Of a stretch of DNA of 64,000 nucleotides, positions 57,196 to 64,000 are shown piece by piece. The notes beneath the pieces are model-generated. The model made no database searches and was not told the DNA's origin. It was given only the letters and a program-made list of their open reading frames with translations. How positions within the stretch are numbered: position 1 is the first letter of the stretch; each line of letters opens with the position of its first letter. The stretch covers positions 939,710-1,003,709 of the forward strand of contig NZ_JTJC03000001.1 in assembly GCF_000817735.3 (NCBI RefSeq), written 5' to 3'. This DNA comes from Scytonema millei VB511283. Lineage in GTDB: Bacteria; Cyanobacteriota; Cyanobacteriia; Cyanobacteriales; Chroococcidiopsidaceae. The position numbers were made by a program, and so were the translations under genes.

Positions 57196-58191
57196 ATGCG
57201 ATGCATAGAGCCAGAGCCTAAAACTTATGTTTTACAAGTTGTCGAACTGCTCAAACAAGAAGCAGATGCAATTATCAAAACAGCAAATCAGTTACAGCCA
57301 GAGGGTATAGAACGAGCAGTTGAGCTGTTGGCTGATTGTCACGGTAAGGTTGTCTTGGTGGGTGTTGGTAAGTCAGGAATTATCGCCCAAAAAATTGCTG
57401 CAACTCTAACCAGTACGGGGACATCAGCGGTTTTTCTGCACCCATCTGATGCCTTGCATGGTGATATTGGGATTGTAGCTGGAGGTGATGTTGCTGTCAT
57501 CTTGAGTAACAGTGGCGAAACCGATGAATTGGTTGCCATGTTGCCCTATCTTAAATGTCGGCAGATCCCAATTATTGCGATCGTCGGCAGGCTGCGTTCC
57601 ACGCTTGCTTACAATGCTGATGTCAGTCTCAATGCAGCCGTCGATCGCGAGGCTTGTCCGTTTAATTTAGTCCCCACAAGTAGTACAACTGTCGCCTTAG
57701 CAATTGGAGACGCGCTGGCGATCGCCCTGATGCACGTCAAAGGTTTAACCCCAGAAGCGTTTGCATTTAACCATCCAGCAGGACGATTGGGCAAACGCTT
57801 GACTCTTAGGGTAAGAGATTTAATGCACGCTGGCGCGCATAATCCCGTTGTTTCGCCTGAAGCTGCCTGGATTGAAGTCTTGAGTGCAATCAGCGAAGGT
57901 GGTTTGGGTGCTGTCAATGTCGTAGACGATCTGGGTTGTTTAGTTGGAATTATTACAGATGGCGATCTGCGACGATTGCTACAAAAAGTCAAACATCAAG
58001 AGTTGGAAACGCTGACAGCAGGGACGATCGCCACAGCAAATCCAATTGCGATCGCCCCCGATATACTTGCCTACCATGCCTTGGAATTAATGGAAAATCG
58101 CCCTTCCCAAATTTCGATCTTGCCCGTAGTTGAGGAACAACGTTGCATTGGTTTAATTCGGGTACACGATATAGTCCGCAGCGGTATTTAA
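57196..58191 (+). CDS. kdsD: Arabinose-5-phosphate isomerase (KdsD/KpsF)
   Basis: The 331-residue enzyme converts ribulose 5-phosphate to arabinose 5-phosphate, the first step towards Kdo. It has a SIS domain (VLVGVGKSGIIAQKIAATL, ILSNSGETDELVA, FNHPAGRLGKRL) and two C-terminal CBS domains (VRDLMHAG, GIITDGDLRRLL and the last 60 residues). It opens the Kdo operon kdsD-kdsB-algD-kdsA-kdsC. GAGGTA upstream can be the ribosome site. Confidence 0.95.
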   Translation: MRCIEPEPKTYVLQVVELLKQEADAIIKTANQLQPEGIERAVELLADCHGKVVLVGVGKSGIIAQKIAATLTSTGTSAVFLHPSDALHGDIGIVAGGDVAVILSNSGETDELVAMLPYLKCRQIPIIAIVGRLRSTLAYNADVSLNAAVDREACPFNLVPTSSTTVALAIGDALAIALMHVKGLTPEAFAFNHPAGRLGKRLTLRVRDLMHAGAHNPVVSPEAAWIEVLSAISEGGLGAVNVVDDLGCLVGIITDGDLRRLLQKVKHQELETLTAGTIATANPIAIAPDILAYHALELMENRPSQISILPVVEEQRCIGLIRVHDIVRSGI

Positions 58192-58316
58192 ATCGGGAGT
58201 GGTAATTCGTAGTTGTTGGTTGTTGGTTGACGGTTGTTTTTTCTCCCTCAGCTCAAGAGCAGCTCTCTTCCCTGCTCAGAAGCTCCCTATCCCCTATTCC
58301 CTAATAACTGAAAATT

Positions 58317-59084
58317 ATGAATATTTTGGCTGTGATTCCAGCTCGCTATAACTCGCAACGCTTTCCTGGCAAACCATTAGTCAGAATTGACGATCGCCCA
58401 ATGGTGCAATGGGTTTATGAAGCGGCTAAACGCTGTCCGGCTTTCAGTCAAGTCATTGTGGCGACAGATAGCACGGCGATCGCTGACTGCGTGCGTCGGT
58501 TTGGTGGGGTGGTGGAAATGACTCGCAGCGATCATCAAACAGGTACGGATCGAGTCGCAGAAGTCGCAGAACGATATCCTGAAATGACGGCGATCGCCAA
58601 CGTCCAAGGCGATCAACCCTTCGTCACCGCAGATATGCTGACTCAGCTCGTCAGTCCCTACTTGCAGGGAGAGTCACCCGATATGACGACTCTAGCCTGT
58701 CCGCTACATGAAGAGAGCTACAACGATCCTAACGCTGTCAAAGTCCTGTGCGATCGCCGCGATCGGGCGCTCTATTTCTCCCGTTCCCCCATCCCTTACT
58801 ATCGCAACGCAGGTTCTGCGCCAGTATTTCACCACCTCGGACTCTACGCTTTTAGTCGCAATTTTCTCGCCCAATACGCTCAGTTGACACCGACACCATT
58901 AGAACACTGCGAAGGTTTAGAACAGTTGCGCGTACTCGAACACGGTTATGCGATCGTCGTTTGCCAAACTCAAAAAGCCGTGCTGGAAATCAACACCCCG
59001 AGCGATCTGCTACAAGCGCAAGCCTTAATTGCTCAAAGCACCATGAAAGAAGTCAAAAGTCAAAAGTTAAAAGTCAAAAGTTAA
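58317..59084 (+). CDS. kdsB: 3-deoxy-manno-octulosonate cytidylyltransferase
   Basis: The 255-residue enzyme activates Kdo to CMP-Kdo. N-terminal VIPARYNSQRFPGKPLVRI, then TDSTAIADCVRRFGG, HQTGTDRVAEVAE and NVQGDQPFV are family signatures. The last residues (VKSQKLKVKS) come from GTCAAAA repeats beyond the normal end. It follows kdsD after 125 bp that contain short TTGGTTG repeats. Confidence 0.96.
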   Translation: MNILAVIPARYNSQRFPGKPLVRIDDRPMVQWVYEAAKRCPAFSQVIVATDSTAIADCVRRFGGVVEMTRSDHQTGTDRVAEVAERYPEMTAIANVQGDQPFVTADMLTQLVSPYLQGESPDMTTLACPLHEESYNDPNAVKVLCDRRDRALYFSRSPIPYYRNAGSAPVFHHLGLYAFSRNFLAQYAQLTPTPLEHCEGLEQLRVLEHGYAIVVCQTQKAVLEINTPSDLLQAQALIAQSTMKEVKSQKLKVKS

Positions 59085-59150
59085 AAGTCAAAACACACTC
59101 CTCACTCCTCACTCCTCACTCCTCCCTGCTCCCTGCTCCCTACTCACTTA
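59046..59150. repeat. GTCAAAA and CTCACTC arrays
   Basis: GTCAAAA units (same kind as inside cobB) run over the kdsB stop codon, followed by ACTCCTC/CCTGCTC units up to the sugar dehydrogenase gene. They encode the kdsB tail. Confidence 0.9.
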
Positions 59151-59164
59151 ATAGGAAAATAACA

Positions 59165-60565
59165 ATGCGCGTTATCGTTTGGGGTTTAGGTTACGTCGGT
59201 ACAGTTGTTGCTGCTTGCTTGGCGCAAGCCGGACATGATGTCATAGGTGTAGAACTCAACCCAGAAAAGGTAAAAGTCTTTAACAGCGGGCGCAGTCCGT
59301 TAAAAGAACCCGATCTCGATGAATTAATTCAGCAAGGAATCGCTCAAGGACGATTGCGTGCTGTAACGGATGGCGAACAATACGTCGCTGAAGCTGATGC
59401 TTCTCTGATCTGCGTTGGTACGCCTAGCATGGCTGATGGTAGTCCAATGCTCAACTATATAAAAGGAGTTGCCCAACAGATCGGTAGCGGGTTGAAGCAT
59501 TCGCAACGCTATCACGTTGTCGTTCTCCGCAGTACGGTTTTTCCTGGTGTAACCCGCGATTTTCTCCTACCATTGCTGGAACAGCATTCTCTCCGCTCTG
59601 CTGGCGAGGACTTTGGTTTAGTCGTAAATCCAGAATTTCTGCGCGAGACTGAAGCAGTCAAAGATTTTCACGCGCCTCCTTATACTGTAATTGGTGAATT
59701 AGACAAACGATCGGGTGATGCGATCGCTCAACTCTATAGCAATATCCAGGCTCCTTTACATCGCGTGGCATTAGAGGAAGCGGAATTGTTGAAGGTAGTT
59801 AACAATACATTTCACGCCCTCAAGATCGGGTTTAGTAATGAAATTGGTCGAATTTGCGATCGCCTGGGGATAGATAGTCACGTCCTGATGCAGCTCGTTT
59901 GTGCCGATACTAAGCTCAACATCTCCCCTGCCTATCTCAAGCCTGGATTTGCTTTTGGTGGCTCTTGTTTGCCAAAAGACTTGCGCTCTCTCATATTCAA
60001 CGCTCGGCAGTTGGGGGTTGAAATCCCGATTCTAGACTCAGTACTACCCAGCAACACGTTGCAAATTGAAGCAGCTCGGATCAAAATTCACGAAACTGGT
60101 GCTAAGCACGTCGGTATCCTGGGTTTGAGTTTTAAAGCAGGTACGGACGATCTGCGTGAAAGTCCCGTTATCAGCCTCATCCGGCAGTTATGGCAAGATG
60201 GTCTAGAAATATCGGTTTACGATCCAGACGTAAATTTAGAGGTGCTATTGGGCAGTAACTTAGAATACCTGCAACGCCAGCTACCGCAAATCGATCGCAT
60301 TTTGCGCACAGATATCGATAGCGTGTTAGATGAATGCCAAACTCTAGTAATTACCCAAAAACGACCGGAATTCAGCAACATACAAAGACTCAAGAGTAAC
60401 GTTGCCGTTCTCGACTTAGTGCGGTTGAGCGGCGAGTCTGCCGTTACAGACTTGGCTAACTATGAAGGGATTTCTTGGCAGAAGAAACAGCCTGCTAAGA
60501 AAATCTTGCCATTTGCGGGCAGCGATCGCGCTAACAACAAAGACGTTGCTCCCATCGCTAGGTAG
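59165..60565 (+). CDS. algD: AlgD-type nucleotide-sugar 6-dehydrogenase (probably GDP-mannose)
   Basis: From the ATG at 59165, preceded by AATAGGAAA, the protein has 466 residues. It has VWGLGYVGTVVAACLAQAG, ICVGTPS, NPEFLRETEAVKDF, the stretch VIGELDKRSGDAIAQLY, the catalytic Cys in FGGSCLPKDLRSL and GLSFKAGTDDLRESP. These stretches follow Pseudomonas AlgD closely, better than UDP-glucose dehydrogenases, so GDP-mannuronic acid is the likely product. The frame is open 68 codons further up, but that part is pure repeat. Sitting inside the Kdo operon, it supplies a uronic acid to the same polymer. Confidence 0.88.
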   Translation: MRVIVWGLGYVGTVVAACLAQAGHDVIGVELNPEKVKVFNSGRSPLKEPDLDELIQQGIAQGRLRAVTDGEQYVAEADASLICVGTPSMADGSPMLNYIKGVAQQIGSGLKHSQRYHVVVLRSTVFPGVTRDFLLPLLEQHSLRSAGEDFGLVVNPEFLRETEAVKDFHAPPYTVIGELDKRSGDAIAQLYSNIQAPLHRVALEEAELLKVVNNTFHALKIGFSNEIGRICDRLGIDSHVLMQLVCADTKLNISPAYLKPGFAFGGSCLPKDLRSLIFNARQLGVEIPILDSVLPSNTLQIEAARIKIHETGAKHVGILGLSFKAGTDDLRESPVISLIRQLWQDGLEISVYDPDVNLEVLLGSNLEYLQRQLPQIDRILRTDIDSVLDECQTLVITQKRPEFSNIQRLKSNVAVLDLVRLSGESAVTDLANYEGISWQKKQPAKKILPFAGSDRANNKDVAPIAR

Positions 60566-60571
60566 TACGTC

Positions 60572-61733
<1,162 letters not shown>

Positions 61734-61734
61734 C

Positions 61735-62301
61735 ATGACAACCATTTTTGAATTTGAACCCGAACTGCGATCGCATAGCAGCTTTCAAGGAGATTCGCAC
61801 AATATTTCTGAAAGAGATGCGCGCTTGTCGCAAGTCAAATTGTTAGTTCTTGATGTTGATGGTGTCCTCACAGATGGGGGTCTTTACTACTCCGAAAGCG
61901 GTGAGGTTCAACAGCGATTTAACATCAAGGATGGTCAAGGATTAAAACGATTAATGTACTCTGGCGTAGAAGTTGCCATTATTACAGCTAAGTCTTTTTC
62001 ATCTACCCTTCATCGCGCCAAAGATTTAGGAATTAATCACGCTTATCTGGGAATTAAAGATAAATTACCGACTCTAATTCATCTGTGTCAAAACTTAGAC
62101 ATATCTTTGTCTCAAGTGGCATATGTTGGTGATGACATTAACGATCTAGAAGTCATGCACGTTGTTGGCTGTCCTTTAACGGTAGCTGATGCCATGCGTG
62201 CCAATCAAGACTGCGCTCTTTACATCACGAAATTACCTGGAGGACAAGGAGCAGTTCGCGAAATTTGCGATCTCATTGTTGCCCTCCAAGCCGTGAAATA
62301 A
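61735..62301 (+). CDS. kdsC: 3-deoxy-manno-octulosonate-8-phosphatase
   Basis: From the ATG at 61735 the HAD-type phosphatase has 188 residues and removes the phosphate of Kdo-8-P. It has the nucleophile motif LDVDGVLTDGG, ESGEVQQRFNIKDGQGLK, ITAKS and GDDINDLEVM, the typical KdsC (C0 HAD) pattern. An N-terminal extension of about 35 residues (FEFEPELRSHSSFQGDSH) is unlike the enteric enzyme and of unknown meaning. It is one base from kdsA. Confidence 0.95.
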   Translation: MTTIFEFEPELRSHSSFQGDSHNISERDARLSQVKLLVLDVDGVLTDGGLYYSESGEVQQRFNIKDGQGLKRLMYSGVEVAIITAKSFSSTLHRAKDLGINHAYLGIKDKLPTLIHLCQNLDISLSQVAYVGDDINDLEVMHVVGCPLTVADAMRANQDCALYITKLPGGQGAVREICDLIVALQAVK

Positions 62302-62324
62302 ATTCACTTGCACAAGAATCAAGT

Positions 62325-63560
62325 ATGTCAACATCAAAAACAATTAAGCGGCTGGTCGTTTGTTTTGGTAGCATTCAACTCGTCACGGTTTTGTCAGTCA
62401 TGAATTATCGAGAAAAGACGCGACAAGATCGGAATTTGCAGTACGAAAACTACTTACTAATTACTCCTCTATTTGCTCCCCAAGGACAAAGTGAGGAATT
62501 CGCTGCTTTAATTGAGAAAATGGCTCGGTCGATTTGCACTTGGGAAAAAGTTGCTTATATGCCCTTGGAGCAAAAACAAGCAATTTCCAAACAAGTGAAG
62601 CAGTCTGGTTTATCTCAGGTGACTGACTTGGTTCATGGATTAACAGGTAGTCAGCATTTTGATGAAATCTTTTTGGCGCACGAATACGATTTTGAAGACC
62701 AGTTGGTGATGAATCTCTATCAAGATGCCGAAAAGATCTGCTACGGTAACGGCATTGGAGTTTATACGGCACAATCGGCTTTTCCTAAAGCTAATTTATT
62801 GAGAGATTCACGAAATTATCTAGATTTTATCTATAGAACTTCAAAGGATAAACTCAGAGAATTTCTACCTCGCAAGCGATCGCTGAGCGAACAAAAGCTA
62901 GATATAGGTTATTTCTCTCTCCCATTTGCTTTTGGACAAGAACCGGCAATTCCAGTAGTTATTCTTGACAGGGATGTTTACCGAGAGACTTTTCAAAAGT
63001 TAAGCGCAAAGCTATCCGATCTCATCGATATTAGCTACATCGAAAATCTACGCGATCGCATCCAAACTGCTCCCACGTCAATTTTACTCACGAGTAATTT
63101 TTCTGAATCGGGTAGAATATCGCCAGAAAATGAAATTGCTGCCTATCGAGAGTTTTTGGTAACTAGAGAAATTCACCATAACGAAGTTCTCTTAATCAAA
63201 CCACATCCCAGAAATTCTAGAGAGAAGCTACTGCAATTAAAGTCTAATCTCAGCGATCTTTATGCAGATGTGATTCTACTAGCTGAAGACTTTTTGTTTT
63301 ATCTTCCATTTGAATTAATTTTCATGGAAGTCTTCTTAAATCCAGAATCAGCTAATTTGCAAAATCCTAGAGTGTCTACATTTAGCTCTGCTTGTTTAAC
63401 GCTGGAATTTGTTTTAGATACACGTTGTACTCTAGGTTTCGGTAGCGAAATCGTACAACAATTCTTTTATCCCGATCATGTGGAAAGTAGAATTCAACAC
63501 GAAACCGATCTACTATCGACAATTCAGGGAATTAGAAACTTAAATCCCGTTCTTGTCTAA
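62325..63560 (+). CDS. Polysialyltransferase-like glycosyltransferase (possible Kdo transferase)
   Basis: From the ATG at 62325 the protein has 411 residues. It resembles the alpha-2,8-polysialyltransferase-like family: an N-terminal Rossmann half (KRLVVCFGSIQLVTVLSVM), and a C-terminal half with LLIKPHPRNSREK, the KPHPR motif, and FSSACLTLEFVLDTRCTLGFG, the Ser-Ser motif. Members use CMP-activated sugars. It is the first gene after the Kdo set, 23 bp behind kdsC, so CMP-Kdo is a natural donor. That would place Kdo into the polymer. The family call is by eye and not certain. Confidence 0.6.
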   Translation: MSTSKTIKRLVVCFGSIQLVTVLSVMNYREKTRQDRNLQYENYLLITPLFAPQGQSEEFAALIEKMARSICTWEKVAYMPLEQKQAISKQVKQSGLSQVTDLVHGLTGSQHFDEIFLAHEYDFEDQLVMNLYQDAEKICYGNGIGVYTAQSAFPKANLLRDSRNYLDFIYRTSKDKLREFLPRKRSLSEQKLDIGYFSLPFAFGQEPAIPVVILDRDVYRETFQKLSAKLSDLIDISYIENLRDRIQTAPTSILLTSNFSESGRISPENEIAAYREFLVTREIHHNEVLLIKPHPRNSREKLLQLKSNLSDLYADVILLAEDFLFYLPFELIFMEVFLNPESANLQNPRVSTFSSACLTLEFVLDTRCTLGFGSEIVQQFFYPDHVESRIQHETDLLSTIQGIRNLNPVLV

Positions 63561-63600
63561 CTATAGTTAAACGTACCATTACAACTCAGGGGAGGAATTA

Positions 63601-63720
63601 TGTTAAATCACCTCAGCATTTCTACTAATCCATTGAAAAAGTGGAGTCAATTCACTTTGCATAATTTAGAGGTTAGAGAATGTTTAATAATCATCGCGAT
63701 CGACATCAACAGTGGATAGA
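63601..63720 (+). CDS. Short open frame behind a strong ribosome site (doubtful)
   Basis: Thirty-nine codons (start MLNHLSISTNPLKK) follow GGGGAGGAA, a better ribosome site than that of the overlapping gene at 63680. It could be a leader peptide coupled to the lyase gene, but no family is known, so it is reported only as a possibility. Confidence 0.25.
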
Positions 63721-64000
63721 TTTTGTATTTCTTAGATCGATAACGAAGTTACTTATAGTCTTGGTAACAATTTGGTTGATGCCTTTGAGTAGTAAAGTCA
63801 AAAGTGACACTCTCGTTTTTCTCAGTGATTTTGAATCGGGTTACTCTGAATGGGGAACAGAACTTTGCTGTAACTATTCAGCTGAGATTGTCAACTCTCC
63901 TGTCCGCGCAGGAAACCAAGCTATTAAGTTTACTCTGAAAAAAGAGGATGCTCGCCTATATGGTGTGAAGCGTGCCGAATTGAAACTTGGAGAAGTTCCG
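63680..64000 (+). CDS. Polysaccharide-lyase-like secreted protein (third copy, cut by window end)
   Basis: The first 107 residues are seen. There is an N-terminal membrane/signal segment (KLLIVLVTIWLMPLSS), then VFLSDFESGYSEWGTELCCNYSAEIVNSPVRAGNQAIKFTL and KRAELKLGEVP. This is the usual opening of the heparin-lyase-I/glucuronan-lyase-like fold (DFE...RAE). It differs from the two copies at 40-43 kb, which lack this form of the opening. Its C-terminal part lies beyond the window. Its position next to the Kdo and uronate genes suggests it acts on the same polymer. Confidence 0.7.
   Translation, partial: MFNNHRDRHQQWIDFVFLRSITKLLIVLVTIWLMPLSSKVKSDTLVFLSDFESGYSEWGTELCCNYSAEIVNSPVRAGNQAIKFTLKKEDARLYGVKRAELKLGEVP

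Noticed and set aside
58961-59164. 68-codon N-terminal extension of the sugar dehydrogenase
   Set aside because: It overlaps kdsB and is built of repeats; the ATG at 59165 has a good ribosome site and starts exactly at the Rossmann motif.

Overview
The window reads as cyanobacterial chromosome. The HIP1 octamer GCGATCGC is scattered throughout, the pentose-phosphate block fbp-tal-zwf-opcA is present (opcA of this type is a cyanobacterial hallmark), there is a class II (B12-dependent) ribonucleotide reductase, and intergenic spaces are packed with short tandem heptamer repeats (STRR type) and small hairpin elements as in heterocystous and Chroococcidiopsis-like cyanobacteria. The exact genus cannot be read from the sequence alone. 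No rRNA, tRNA, CRISPR array or complete insertion sequence was recognised.

Left part (1-31.6 kb), mostly household and small accessory genes. 1-6.1 kb: a leftward set of two PhyH-type 2-oxoglutarate dioxygenases, a glutamine-synthetase-like ligase and an APC amino-acid permease, with a class I glutamine amidotransferase facing away; this looks like a gamma-glutamyl pathway for an amine or amino acid. 6.4-17.5 kb: an ABC1/UbiB kinase, valS, small hypotheticals, a lipoprotein, a broken FAD monooxygenase, nrdJ and an RRM RNA-binding protein. 17.9-25.1 kb: fbp, tal, zwf, opcA and cobB. 25.2-31.6 kb: a membrane HEXXH protein, a methyltransferase, a 1.6-kb gene-poor stretch ending in a strongly structured, terminator-capped candidate RNA, a degenerate receiver protein and a tandem pair of ribbon-helix-helix-like proteins.

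Right part (32-64 kb) is one long exopolysaccharide/capsule locus. It begins with a Wzc-like copolymerase/tyrosine kinase and a Wzy-like polymerase, then GT4/GT2 glycosyltransferases, an Alg14/Alg13-like (PssD/PssE) split transferase, two paralogous secreted polysaccharide-lyase-like proteins around an rfbF cytidylyltransferase, four tandem GT61 (DUF563) glycosyltransferases plus a fifth further on, an SDR epimerase, a GMC oxidoreductase, a second type of 2OG-Fe(II) oxygenase and more transferases. It ends with a full CMP-Kdo precursor set (kdsD, kdsB, kdsA, kdsC) interleaved with an AlgD-type sugar dehydrogenase, then a polysialyltransferase-like glycosyltransferase and a third lyase-like gene cut by the window end. 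Since cyanobacterial LPS is generally reported to lack Kdo, the Kdo genes most likely feed this surface polymer; a uronate- and Kdo-containing exopolysaccharide with its own trimming lyases is the main hypothesis of this annotation.

A second theme is repeat invasion of genes: in-frame repeat-derived segments sit inside valS, nrdJ and, at two places, cobB, and several proteins end in repeat-encoded tails. A small element with AGGAGTTACGCA terminal inverted repeats and a C-run/G-run core occurs several times in the polysaccharide locus.
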